A stretch of 64,000 nucleotides of DNA from Salinactinospora qingdaonensis (GTDB taxonomy: Bacteria > Actinomycetota > Actinomycetes > Streptosporangiales > Streptosporangiaceae). The notes below the pieces were generated by a model. The model saw only the letters and a list, made by a program, of their open reading frames with translations, did not search any database and was not told the DNA's origin. Position 1 is the stretch's first letter. Every line of letters starts with the position of its first letter. The stretch is from the NCBI RefSeq assembly GCF_039539445.1, contig NZ_BAABDD010000001.1, forward strand, positions 186,001-250,000, given 5' to 3'. Shown one piece after another: positions 1 through 8,038 of the stretch. The translations under genes and the position numbers were made by a program.

Positions 1-217
1 CGCCACAGCGGCGGATAGGTCCCGGAAGCGCCACGCCCGTTCGCTCGGCTACAGGCCCCATGGTTGCTGACGTTCTGAGACCCGTGGCACACGATCGCGC
101 GACCCTGCCTGTCTATGGCACTGGCCCCGGCGCGATCGAGCACCACGGACCGGAAACCGCGGTTACTCACCGCTGGGGTTGCTGAAGAAACGCCCCATCC
201 GAAAACGTAAAACGTTC

Positions 218-329
218 ACGCCCTTCGGGCTTGGACGCCCTTCGGAACAAGACTGTCGTCATCGACACTGAAGGAAGCACAGAATCACTGGAGTTTCTAT
301 GCCCTTCGGGCTTGGACGTCCTTCGGAAC
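218..329. repeat. Two direct 31-bp repeats carrying UUCG mini-hairpins
   Basis: Units at 218-248 and 299-329 match at about 29 of 31 positions and are 81 bp apart. Each contains GCCCTTCGGGC, a short stem closed by a C(UUCG)G-type loop, followed by a second CCTTCGG. The second copy runs directly into a terminator-like stem with a T tract. No gene is visible around them. Two units are far too few, and the spacer is too irregular, for a CRISPR array. Confidence 0.5.
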
Positions 330-344
330 CCTTCCGGTTTTTTA
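325..344 (+). terminator. Terminator-like stem with T tract
   Basis: The sequence GGAACC-CTTCC-GGTTTTTT forms a six-base stem (allowing two G-U pairs) followed by T residues. It directly follows the second UUCG repeat, so it may end a transcript that enters from the left of the window. The stem is short, so this is a tentative call. Confidence 0.35.
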
Positions 345-893
345 GGTGGTCTGACCTGCACGGACGATGTCCGATTGCACGCGATCATCCCCGCACCCAC
401 CAAAATGGCGGAGACCCACCTCACAAACCGACCGGTCGCCGTATCTGAGCTGCGAAAACCCGCTGCACGCGATCATGGGTTCTCGCCCCCGACCGCGCGA
501 GGCTGTACACAGCACCAAACACACTCCATCGTGCCACGGCCGAGCGGCGCCGAGTAGGGGAAATTACGACGCTACTCTCCCGCTCCCAGTGCTGGAGCTT
601 CCTTCACCTGCCTGTTGGAACCTCTGGGAAGCCGAACATCGGGCACCACATGAGAGCCCCAGGCCCCAGCGAGCCCATGACGGTGGAGGCAGTCCTGGCC
701 GGAGAGCCGCACACACCGCTCTCAGCAGCCCTCAGGCTTGCCGGAGAACAGGCCGCGACTTCCCCCGGCACGTGCCACGCATGTGCCACACAGGGCGGAC
801 AACGGCGGTAAACGACGGGGACTCAGCGGGCAGCGTGCCGCTTGGGGGCAGGTCACGAACGAGGTGCGGCAGCGCGGGAAACGGCGCACCGAC

Positions 894-934
894 CTTCCAA
901 GCTGGTCGTGCGGGTTCGATTCCCGTCGCCCGCT
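894..934 (+). tRNA. 3' half of a tRNA-Gly(UCC) gene (attachment-site remnant)
   Basis: The segment begins exactly at the anticodon loop CTTCCAA (anticodon TCC), continues through the 3' anticodon strand GCTGG, a variable loop, a GCGGG-TTCGATT-CCCGT T-arm, and the 3' acceptor strand CGCCCGC with discriminator T. The upstream bases give no matching 5' acceptor (GCGGGCG expected), no D-arm and a mismatched 5' anticodon strand, so an intact tRNA is absent. A copy starting at the anticodon loop is the usual form of an att site left by tyrosine-recombinase elements that integrate into tRNA genes. CCA is not encoded. Confidence 0.65.
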
Positions 935-1035
935 CTTGACGACGAAGGGCCAGGTAGCCACGGAAATCCCGGTCACCTGGCCCCTATCCGTGTCGGGCAC
1001 CGGAGAATCCCGCGTGCCCGCTACGTGCCCGATGC

Positions 1036-1430
1036 TCAGACCCGAGCCCCGGCAAGCGGCGGATCGTCGTCATCCCCGTCATCGGTGGCGTTGGTCACGT
1101 TCTTGTTACGCCGAGCCTCGTCGAGTTTCGCGCGCGGCCCGCTCCCCCGCCGTGTTTCCTCCCCCGTGGTGCCGGTGAAATGGTCTAAGTTGGCTATTCC
1201 GCGCCGGTATGCCTCACTCGGCGACCTTCTGTACCGCAGGTACGCCGGTTAGGTGCCGGACACCACCCACGCGGGAAAGCTCCCCTGCCGACGCGCCGTC
1301 GACCTTGCAGGTCCCGTAATGCTCCGCATAGAGCCGGTACCAGGTACGTGCGGGGATCACCCCGCCGTTACGTGCCTCCCCTTGCGGCTGCTCGCATGGT
1401 CGTGTGTCGGCCTTGCCTTAACGGCTCTTG
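1036..1430 (-). pseudogene. Frameshifted C-terminal remnant of an unknown protein
   Basis: Two adjoining minus-strand frames read like parts of one protein. The upstream frame gives ...GGVIPARTWYRLYAEHYG... and stops at 1214-1216. The next frame, opening around 1235, gives ...EAYRRGIANLDHFTG..., an acidic tail with DDGDDDDPP, and stops at 1036-1038. Joining them needs one frameshift near 1216-1240. The family is not recognised. Its position next to the tRNA-Gly half suggests a gene of a decayed integrated element, but that is inference. No confident start codon is visible upstream, where the frame is poorly supported. The remaining sequence from 1 to 1585 holds no convincing intact gene. Confidence 0.35.
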
Positions 1431-1585
1431 GTTAACGATCGTGAAAGACCGGGGAACTCGCGTGCCCCGGCGTGCGAGCGGGAACGGCTGGCGGGGTATC
1501 TTGTGCGCCGGGGGTGTCACCCTCTCGGTCGTTGGCGCCGCGAGAGGCGCCACCAAGGCCGGGACATCGCATCAGAGCTGGGTGA

Positions 1586-2089
1586 ATGATGGGGAGTATG
1601 GATCGCTCACCAAACGGCACTTCCCCGCTGTCGCTGGCGTGGTTCGCCGCTCCGCCGGCTACCGCGCCGGTGATCGTGACCGGGGCATTCGACGTGTTGC
1701 ACGTCGGTCACGTGCGCTTTCTGACGGCACTGCGCGAGCGCGGCCTGCCGCTGGTGGTAGGCGTGGAGGGCGACGAGCGTGTACGCGCCTGGAAAGGGCC
1801 TGAGCGGCCCATCACCCCCGAGAACGAGCGCGCCGAGATGCTGGCAGCGCTGAGGTGTGTCGACGGCGTCTTCATCATCTCCGGGCCGCCCACGCGCGTC
1901 TCCTGGCAGGACTACGCTGAATTGCTGCGACCGCTACGCCCGGCGGCGCTGGCCCACACCCAAGGCGACCCGCACACCGACGCCAAACGGCGCGGCGCCG
2001 AGGCGCTCGGGGCGCAGTCGTGGGAACTCCCCCTGACGCAGGGACGCTCCACGACCACGGTGCTGAACCAACTCTCCCAACAGTTGTAG
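1586..2089 (+). CDS. HxGH-type cytidylyl/adenylyltransferase
   Basis: The 167-residue protein is a small nucleotidyltransferase fold. GAFDVLHVGH at residues 33-42 carries the HxGH nucleotide-binding signature after a short N-terminal extension, and GRSTTT near residue 153 resembles the C-terminal (I)SSTxI-type motif of this superfamily. The closest families by motif are the ADP-heptose synthase C-domain (HldE/RfaE2) and glycerol-3-phosphate cytidylyltransferase; the substrate cannot be told from sequence. The product would be a CDP- or ADP-linked sugar or alcohol. ATG codons at 1586, 1589 and 1598 are in frame and no strong ribosome site decides between them. It converges with the efflux gene at 2211. 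Confidence 0.8.
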   Translation: MMGSMDRSPNGTSPLSLAWFAAPPATAPVIVTGAFDVLHVGHVRFLTALRERGLPLVVGVEGDERVRAWKGPERPITPENERAEMLAALRCVDGVFIISGPPTRVSWQDYAELLRPLRPAALAHTQGDPHTDAKRRGAEALGAQSWELPLTQGRSTTTVLNQLSQQL

Positions 2090-2210
2090 CCACGACTGGG
2101 CCAGCCGGGCCAGAAGGCAAGGCGTGGATGTGAGGGCGATCCCGGGCAAGGACGCCGGTCAGGGGCGCCCAAGCCCGAGTGAGCCCGTGGGGTCATGAGT
2201 GGCTCTGCCC

Positions 2211-3812
2211 TTAAGGTGTCGACTCCGGTTCGGGGCGCGACTGGCTGGACGGGGAGGTTCCCACGGTCTTCGACAGCGGCTTTTCAATGATGAAGAAGCT
2301 GAGCACGAAACCGACGAAGGCGATGGGCACCGCGTAGAGGAAGATCGGCGGCAGCGCCTCGGCGAAAGCGTTGACGATGATCTCGCGGACCGGGGCGGGG
2401 AAAGCCGCCAACATGTCCGGGGTCAGTGAGCTGAGGCCGGCTTCGCCGCCTTGCACCCGCAGCCCCTCAGCGACACGCTGGGGCGCTGCGGCCATCTGGT
2501 CCTGTAGCCGGGTGACGAAGATCGCCCCGAACACCGAGATACCAAACGAGGCGCCGATCTGGCGGAAGTAGTTGTTGGCCGAAGTCGCCGCGCCCAGGTC
2601 GCGCCGCTCGGCGGTGTTCTGCACGATCAGCACCAGGTTTTGCATGACCATGCCCACTCCCAGGCCCAACGTGAACATAGCAGTGGCGTTGTAGAAGTAG
2701 GGAGTGTCGGCGTTCATCTGTGACAGCAGCGTCAACCCGAGCATGATCGTCGCCGTGCCCGCTATCGGCCAGGCCTTGTATCTGCCGGTAGCGGAAATGA
2801 TCCGGCCGGTGGTGATGGTGGCCCCGAGCATTCCGACGACCACGGGCAGCATGAGCAGCCCCGATGCGGTCGCCGAGGCGCCCTTGACCATCTGCATGAA
2901 GGTGGGCAGATAGGCGATGGTGGAAAACATCGCTACCCCGACGGTCACACCGACGAGGGCGGTGAGGTTGAAGTTGCGGTCGCGGAACAGCCGTAGCGGA
3001 ATGATCGGCTCGTCGGCGAAGCGCTCGGCGACGACGAACAGTACAGCCGCCACAACAGCGGCTACAGCGAGGGCGATGATGATGGGGTCATCCCACTCGT
3101 ACTGGCTGCCGCCCCAGCTCGTGAAGAGCACGATGGAGGCGCTGGCGATGGCCAGCAGCAAAGTGCCGAGGTAGTCGAGCTTGGGCTTGGGGCCGGACTT
3201 CCTGGGCAGCTTGAGCACGATCGCGGTGACGATGAGGGCGACGGCGCCCAGCGGCAGGTTGATGTAGAAGATCCAGCGCCAGTCGAGGTGGTCGGTGAAT
3301 ACGCCGCCCAGCAGCGGGCCGGCCACCGAGGCGATGCCGAAGACTCCCCCCATGAAGCCCATGTACTTGCCGCGCTCGCGGGGGGCGACGACTTCGGCGA
3401 TGATGGACTGCGCGCCGATCATCAGCCCACCGCCGCCGATCCCCTGCAACGCCCGGAAGAGGATGAGTTGGGTCATGTCCTGGGCGATTCCGCACAGGAT
3501 CGAGCCGATGAGGAAGACGACGATGGCGAATTGGAAGACCTTCTTGCGACCGAAGAGGTCGCCGGCCTTGCCGTAGATGGGCATGCCGATCGTGGCGGCC
3601 AGAATGTAGGCGGTCACCACCCATGACAGGTGTTCCAGCCCGTTGAGCTCACCGACGATGGTGGGAAGCGCTGTGGAGACGATGGTTTGGTCTAGGGCGG
3701 CTAAGAGCATCGTCAACATCACGCCGATGAAGACCCAGATGATCTGACGCTGGTTCAGTGGTGCACCGGTCTCCGGTGGCGGAGGCGGTTCTTGCGCTCT
3801 TGCGGTTGTCAT
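2211..3812 (-). CDS. DHA2-family MFS drug efflux permease (EmrB/QacA type)
   Basis: The 533-residue protein has the 14-helix layout of DHA2 proton-driven multidrug exporters. Motif LDQTIVSTALPTI lies in helix 1, motif A GKAGDLFGRKKVF follows helix 2, and the antiporter-type region GPLLGGVFTDHLDWRW follows in helix 5 and its loop. The ATG at 3812 was chosen because it precedes MTTARAQ and has GAGGGCAG just upstream; a longer frame to 4043 would add a low-complexity leader overlapping the TetR gene. The tetR gene lies 152 bp upstream on the same strand, a common regulator-exporter arrangement. The exported compound is unknown. Confidence 0.9.
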   Translation of the reverse strand: MTTARAQEPPPPPETGAPLNQRQIIWVFIGVMLTMLLAALDQTIVSTALPTIVGELNGLEHLSWVVTAYILAATIGMPIYGKAGDLFGRKKVFQFAIVVFLIGSILCGIAQDMTQLILFRALQGIGGGGLMIGAQSIIAEVVAPRERGKYMGFMGGVFGIASVAGPLLGGVFTDHLDWRWIFYINLPLGAVALIVTAIVLKLPRKSGPKPKLDYLGTLLLAIASASIVLFTSWGGSQYEWDDPIIIALAVAAVVAAVLFVVAERFADEPIIPLRLFRDRNFNLTALVGVTVGVAMFSTIAYLPTFMQMVKGASATASGLLMLPVVVGMLGATITTGRIISATGRYKAWPIAGTATIMLGLTLLSQMNADTPYFYNATAMFTLGLGVGMVMQNLVLIVQNTAERRDLGAATSANNYFRQIGASFGISVFGAIFVTRLQDQMAAAPQRVAEGLRVQGGEAGLSSLTPDMLAAFPAPVREIIVNAFAEALPPIFLYAVPIAFVGFVLSFFIIEKPLSKTVGTSPSSQSRPEPESTP

Positions 3813-3958
3813 CTGCCCTCGAAACTTCTGGTGTGCTGCACGGCCGCGAGCGAGCGCGACCAGAGTGATCGAAGCGGGAGACCCGTGTGGTTCCGCAATG
3901 GTGAACTGGTGGGGGTGGAGATGGGACGCGGGCGGCGCGGGGTGGTGGCCCGACCTCG

Positions 3959-3976
3959 GAAGTTTCAGAAAACTTC
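3959..3976. promoter_or_regulatory. Inverted repeat GAAGTTT-N4-AAACTTC at the tetR/efflux junction
   Basis: A perfect 7-bp inverted repeat with a 4-base loop spans the end of the TetR gene and faces the efflux gene. A second AAACTTC occurs at 3822-3828 next to the efflux start. It could be a second regulator site or a weak attenuating hairpin. There is no T tract, so it is not a typical terminator. Confidence 0.3.
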
Positions 3977-4561
3977 GTTGAGAGCGCCGAAGGATTCGTC
4001 GATGGCGTCGCTGAGGCTGCCGGCGCTGTCTTCGCCTTTCCATCGCCGGATGGCCAAGCGCAGCGCCGCGGCCCCCACGGCCGCGATCAACTGTGGACGC
4101 ACGTTTCCAGGAGCGTCACCGATGCGTTCGGCGACGGCTTCGGCCACTGCTTGCTCCACCTTGGCGAAGCGCGACAGGAACAGTGGTGTGAGCTGCGGCT
4201 CCTGTTCGAGCAGGCGGTGGCGTAGGCGCAGATCCTCTGGTGAGGGGGTGCCCTCCTCTGCCTGCTGGGAGAGGTAGTGCTTGAGGTCATCGACGAGCTT
4301 CCCTGTGGGGCCGCCCGAGACGAAGAGCTGGCGCGCGTCCTCGTCGGGAACGCTGGGGTGGTGACCGACGAGTGCCTCTTCCTTGGACGGAAAGTAGTTG
4401 AAGAAGGTCCGCGGCGAGACCTCGGCAGCAGCGGTGATCTCTTCAACGGTGACGTTGTCGAGACCGCGTTCGATCACGAGCCGGATCGTATGCTGCTGCA
4501 ACGCTCGGCGGGTGGCGATCTTTTTGCGCTCGCGCAGGCCGAGTTCCCGTCCTTCCCCCAT
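3965..4561 (-). CDS. TetR/AcrR-family repressor
   Basis: The 198-residue protein starts with a typical TetR DNA-binding domain: RKKIATRRALQQ, the helix-turn-helix EEITAAAEVSPRTFFNYFPSKE at about residues 40-62, then a variable ligand-binding domain. The conserved F-Y-F-x-SKE pattern after the recognition helix is diagnostic. The ATG at 4561 was preferred over one at 4636 because the extra residues do not resemble the family. It lies upstream of and co-oriented with the DHA2 exporter, so it most likely controls that gene and itself. A perfect TTTGCA-N5-TGCAAA palindrome lies 27 bases before its start. The inducer is unknown. Confidence 0.9.
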   Translation of the reverse strand: MGEGRELGLRERKKIATRRALQQHTIRLVIERGLDNVTVEEITAAAEVSPRTFFNYFPSKEEALVGHHPSVPDEDARQLFVSGGPTGKLVDDLKHYLSQQAEEGTPSPEDLRLRHRLLEQEPQLTPLFLSRFAKVEQAVAEAVAERIGDAPGNVRPQLIAAVGAAALRLAIRRWKGEDSAGSLSDAIDESFGALNEVF

Positions 4562-4587
4562 GACAACATCGTTACATGTCGAGCAAA

Positions 4588-4604
4588 TTTGCACAACATG
4601 CAAA
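4588..4604. promoter_or_regulatory. Candidate TetR operator TTTGCA-N5-TGCAAA
   Basis: This perfect 6-bp inverted repeat with a 5-base spacer stands in an AT-rich stretch immediately upstream of the TetR gene. Its length and symmetry fit a TetR dimer site and its position fits autoregulation. No second perfect copy was seen before the efflux gene, so read-through control of both genes from one promoter is plausible. Confidence 0.55.
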
Positions 4605-4674
4605 ACCACAACCGATCGCCCTGCATTCCGTGACACCAGTCACAACGGGCATGTCACGCCGAGCACAGCGGAGA

Positions 4675-5112
4675 CTACTTCTTACCCTTACCCTTTTTTT
4701 CTTTTTTGCCCTTTTTGGACTTCTTGTCCTTTTTAGGCTTCTTGGCGTCCTTGGAGGTGACATGATCGGTGAGCGCAGTCGGCACCTCGGACACGCCGGG
4801 GCCACCGGCTGCCACCCAGCCGTCGATGGCGTCGACGAGACTGTCGGAGGTCACATCGCCGAGCCAGACCGGCCGCGCCCCCGCTTCCCGTCCGCGAGAC
4901 GAAGGGTGGACCACCACGACGTTGGCCTGAAAACAAATCCCGAGGCAGTCGCTGGTCCGCGCCGGCACGTCTCGCCCCTCGTCGTCGCGCAACGATTTCA
5001 GCCGGCGCCACTGCCCCTTGTGGTCAACCCCGGGACGTTTCTTTTTGGTGCCACAGCAGCAGCCACGGCACACCACGAGCCGACACGGTCTTTCACTCAA
5101 CTCCGCCTTCAC
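4675..5112 (-). CDS. Thioredoxin-like [2Fe-2S] ferredoxin with lysine-rich tail
   Basis: The product (about 145 residues from the GTG at 5112) has a cysteine cluster CRxVxCRGCCCG at residues 10-20 and a second pair in DCLGICFQANVVVVHP around residues 56-60. The C-x3-C followed by a hydrophobic strand and VHP is typical of thioredoxin-fold [2Fe-2S] ferredoxins. After a helix there is an unusual tail of about 25 residues made almost only of Lys, Gly and Glu. An ATG at 5229 is also in frame, but its extra 39 residues look unrelated to the family, so the start is uncertain. The partner enzyme is unknown. It lies 124 bp downstream of a GNAT gene. Confidence 0.7.
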   Translation of the reverse strand: MKAELSERPCRLVVCRGCCCGTKKKRPGVDHKGQWRRLKSLRDDEGRDVPARTSDCLGICFQANVVVVHPSSRGREAGARPVWLGDVTSDSLVDAIDGWVAAGGPGVSEVPTALTDHVTSKDAKKPKKDKKSKKGKKEKKGKGKK

Positions 5113-5236
5113 CTTCCATACCTGAGCACACCTGAGGAGCGCACCGTACTCAACGGTATCGACCCAGTTCAGGCAGGTCGTGGGCGGGCACGGCCCCGGG
5201 GACGGGAGGCCACTGGAGCGCCACGGCACTCGGCTC

Positions 5237-5851
5237 TTAGCCTCCGGTGGACGTACCGGGCGGCGAACCGGCCCTGAGTTCGGCCGGTGTTATCCGCCAC
5301 ACCACGTCCTCCCCCACCTCCCCCGAGGTCACCGGGCTTTGCGGAGGAGCGTGGCGAGTGAGCTGGGTGAAGCCGAGCCGTCGCGGCACACCCTCGCTGG
5401 CGGCATTGGCCCGATCGTGGATGATCTGTACCCATTCGACCCCGGGCAGGGCAAAGGTCGGTTCCAGCAGCATGGCCACAGCATGAGTCATGATGCCGTG
5501 GCCGGTATGGGCCGGGTGGAGCCAGTAGCCGATCTCGGCCCCGGAGCGAGGTCCCCCCGGTGGGGGACAGTGGTCAGCGTCGGGCCCCTTCATCATCACC
5601 CCGATCGAACCCACCGGCCCGGCTCCGACGCAGACCGCGAAATCGAACTCCTCGCCCGTTTGCCACTTCACAACGGTGGCAGCGATGAACGAGCGGGCGT
5701 CGTTGCGGGTGTAGTCGCGCACCCACGCCATCCAGGGCAGTAGGTGGTCGTAGGACTCCCGCACCAACCGGTAGACAACCTCGGCCTCGTCCTGGCGCCA
5801 GCGGCGCAGCCGGATATCCGCGGATTCGAGCGTCGCGGGAGGTCGTTGCAT
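5237..5851 (-). CDS. GNAT-family N-acetyltransferase (RimJ/RimL-like)
   Basis: The 204-residue protein opens with LESADIRLRRWRQDEAEVVY, the usual first strand and helix of RimJ/RimL-type acetyltransferases. It continues with VGSIGVMMKG and EIGYWLHPAHTGHGIMTHAV, which is motif A with the acetyl-CoA-binding loop (R/Q-x-x-G-x-G/A, here HTGHGI). It ends with an asparagine-poor ANAASEGVPRRLGFTQL segment matching the 'N..S..v.eKlGF' pattern. The ATG at 5851 is preferred over 5977, which would add unrelated residues. Substrate unknown; ribosomal-protein or small-molecule amines are acetylated by relatives. Confidence 0.85.
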   Translation of the reverse strand: MQRPPATLESADIRLRRWRQDEAEVVYRLVRESYDHLLPWMAWVRDYTRNDARSFIAATVVKWQTGEEFDFAVCVGAGPVGSIGVMMKGPDADHCPPPGGPRSGAEIGYWLHPAHTGHGIMTHAVAMLLEPTFALPGVEWVQIIHDRANAASEGVPRRLGFTQLTRHAPPQSPVTSGEVGEDVVWRITPAELRAGSPPGTSTGG

Positions 5852-5996
5852 GCACTGATGCTGCCAGTGCAACCGGCCAGCGACAAGAGAACAGGGCCGG
5901 CCGCGTGGGTAGGCGATACCCCACCACGGGTGGTGAGAAGGCCCCGGGGCAACCGCGACGCGGTTGCCTTTGGGCACCTAAGGGCAGGGCGAGCGG

Positions 5997-6233
5997 TCAG
6001 TAGGGGCGGCGTCGGCGGTCCATCCGGGTGTCATGGCCCGAATGCCGGTTGCTATGGCCGAGGTACTGCTCAGCCGTGCGGGTGACCTTATCGAGGTGGC
6101 GGTTGTACTTACCGCCGGTGCGCCGCTTGACGTAGTCGCTCGCCGAGCGGACGCTGCGGTTGACCTGGTCAGGATTTTTCCGCGCGTACTTCAGCACTTG
6201 CCACAAGAGGCGCTTCATACTGGCCATCATCAT
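5997..6233 (-). CDS. Small basic MT0933-antitoxin-like protein
   Basis: This 78-residue protein carries YVKRRTGGKYNRHLDKVTRT, which matches the VKEKTGGKYDEQIDKATEK stretch of its neighbour at 6335. That segment is characteristic of the actinobacterial MT0933 (Rv0909) antitoxin-like family. Unlike the neighbour it is very basic and ends in Arg-rich residues. Three in-frame ATG codons follow the GGAGGGGAG ribosome site; any of 6233, 6230 or 6227 could start it. No toxin gene of a known type lies beside it. Confidence 0.65.
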   Translation of the reverse strand: MMMASMKRLLWQVLKYARKNPDQVNRSVRSASDYVKRRTGGKYNRHLDKVTRTAEQYLGHSNRHSGHDTRMDRRRRPY

Positions 6234-6334
6234 CTCCCCTCCCGGCCGGGGCTAACCGGCCGTCACAGATACGACGATACGGCCCTGCGCGTAGTTCCGA
6301 CGTAAAGAACGCTGACGGCGGTGTTGCGGCGGGG

Positions 6335-6589
6335 TTACTTGTTCTGCTCGCGCTCAGCGGCCTCTCCCTGCTGCTCGCGCGGCTCGTCGGACTCGTCCTG
6401 TTGGTCTTGCTGGTCATCGGTGAGGTAGTCGGTGGCTTTCTCCGTGGCCTTGTCGATCTGCTCGTCGTACTTGCCGCCCGTCTTCTCTTTGACGAACTCC
6501 CCCACCTTTTCGGCGCCTTGGGAGACCTGCTCGCTGTGCTCACTGGCGGTCTTCTTGGCCTTGTCGAAAGCCTCGCCGAGCCCGGCCAT
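6335..6589 (-). CDS. MT0933-antitoxin-like small acidic protein
   Basis: The 84-residue protein has an amphipathic, lysine-rich N-terminal half (MAGLGEAFDKAKKTASEHSE) and the family signature EFVKEKTGGKYDEQIDKATE, then a low-complexity Asp/Gln/Glu tail. The start at 6589 gives the family's normal beginning; a longer frame to 6661 adds unrelated residues. The family was named for a Mycobacterium tuberculosis antitoxin, but members such as this one are often found without a toxin and may instead be stress or membrane-associated proteins. The adjacent paralogue at 5997 is 101 bp downstream. Confidence 0.7.
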   Translation of the reverse strand: MAGLGEAFDKAKKTASEHSEQVSQGAEKVGEFVKEKTGGKYDEQIDKATEKATDYLTDDQQDQQDESDEPREQQGEAAEREQNK

Positions 6590-6685
6590 GACGATCCCCT
6601 CACAGTTGTACTGACGGCGGTGGTCTTTCGCCGCGCCGCTACCCACCGGCCGCGCGGTCATGCGAGCGTGTCGGCGCTAACGCGG

Positions 6686-8038
6686 TCAGATCCCCAAAAC
6701 CGCGCGAGCGATCGTGAAGTAGATGAGCAGGCCTGTGGCGTCGACCAGAGTCGACACCAAGGGGGCGGAAACCACGGCGGGATCGACGCCGACCCGCCGT
6801 GCCAGCAGCGGCATGGTACTGCCGATGACCGCGGCCCAGATGCAGATCGCGATGACTGACATCGCCACCGCGACCGCGATATCGACGCCGACGAGAAACG
6901 ACCCGATGAGCAGCGCGATCGCGGCGAGCATTATCCCCAAAACGACGCCCACCCGCGACTCTTTCCACGCGACTTTGGGCAGGTCGCGCAGGCGCACCTC
7001 GCCCACAGCCAGGGCACGCACGATCGCGGTCGCCGACTGGGAGCCCACATTGCCCCCGGTCCCGGTCAGCATGGGCACGAAGAGGGCGAGGGCGGTGACT
7101 TCCTCCAAGGTGGCCTCGAAGCCCTGCATGACGTTGACCGTGAGGGTTGAGGCCACGATGAGCAGCAGCAGCCACACCGAGCGCGCGCGGGCCAGCCGTA
7201 GCACCGAGGCCGCAACATAGTGGCCGGCCACCGGGCTGGCGCCGGACTGGCGGGCGATGTCCTCGGAGTCGGCTGCCTCGATCAGTTCGATGGCGTCATC
7301 GAAGGTGAGGATGCCAACGAAGCGCTCTTCGGAGTCGACGACCGGCAACGCGACCAAGTTGGCCTGCTGCATGAGTCGGGCGGCGTCCTCGGCGGGCTCG
7401 CTGGCTTGCACCCGGGGCACGAAAACGTCGACCACGTCTTTGATCAGCGTGTCAGGCTCGCTGACGACGAGGTCACCGAGTTGGACGGTGCCGGCGAGGC
7501 GCCGCCCGTCGTCGACGACCGGCAATGTGTAGATGTTCTCGGCGTCGGCGCCTTTGGCGCGCACGACCTCCAGCGCCCGCGCGATCGTGAGGTCACGGTG
7601 CAAGATGACCGTCTCGGGGGTCATGTAGCGGCCGACAGAGCCCTCCGGGTAGCCCAGCAGCGCCGCGGTCATCTTGCGTTCGGCCGGGCTGAGACCGGCC
7701 AGGGCACGGGTGGCGATCTTGGCCGGAGCCTCCCCGATCAGGCGGGCACGGTCATCGGGGTCCATCTCCTCCAGGAGTTCGCGAAAGGCGCCATCGCGCA
7801 GCCCCATGAGGATCTCCTGCTGGTGGACCGGGTCCAGCTCCTCGAACACCTCAAGTTCGCGGTCCTTGTCCAACAGCCGGAACGGGATGATGGCCAGGTG
7901 GCTGTCCATGCGCGCGAGTTCGTCGGCGATCTCGTAAGGGGGATGTTCAGCCAGCCACAGCCGCATGTCGGTGAGATCGTTGCTCTCCACCAGGTCGGCC
8001 AAGCCGCTGGGTTCGAGCTGTCGCTCGCCGTCAGCCAT
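6686..8038 (-). CDS. mgtE: Magnesium transporter MgtE
   Basis: At 450 residues this is the usual MgtE length. The N-terminal superhelical domain includes HLAIIPFRLLDKDRELEVFEELD and LLEEMDPDDRARL. A CBS pair follows (YMTPETVILHRDLTIARAL, then DVFVPRVQASEPAEDAARLMQQ and LTFDDAIELI), and the C-terminus is a five-helix channel with LTGTGGNVGSQSATAIVRAL, the conserved pore segment. The channel passes Mg2+ and is gated by Mg2+ binding in the N and CBS domains. GTG codons and a GGGGGTG ribosome site support the ATG at 8038. No Mg2+ riboswitch was recognised upstream; the 376 bases between this gene and the phosphatase gene show nothing else. Confidence 0.95.
   Translation of the reverse strand: MADGERQLEPSGLADLVESNDLTDMRLWLAEHPPYEIADELARMDSHLAIIPFRLLDKDRELEVFEELDPVHQQEILMGLRDGAFRELLEEMDPDDRARLIGEAPAKIATRALAGLSPAERKMTAALLGYPEGSVGRYMTPETVILHRDLTIARALEVVRAKGADAENIYTLPVVDDGRRLAGTVQLGDLVVSEPDTLIKDVVDVFVPRVQASEPAEDAARLMQQANLVALPVVDSEERFVGILTFDDAIELIEAADSEDIARQSGASPVAGHYVAASVLRLARARSVWLLLLIVASTLTVNVMQGFEATLEEVTALALFVPMLTGTGGNVGSQSATAIVRALAVGEVRLRDLPKVAWKESRVGVVLGIMLAAIALLIGSFLVGVDIAVAVAMSVIAICIWAAVIGSTMPLLARRVGVDPAVVSAPLVSTLVDATGLLIYFTIARAVLGI

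Noticed and set aside
218..329. CRISPR-like direct repeats
   Set aside because: There are only two units, they contain strong internal hairpins, and no cas gene is present.
866..934. Complete tRNA gene
   Set aside because: The bases before the anticodon loop give no D-arm and no matching 5' acceptor strand, so only the 3' half is real tRNA sequence.
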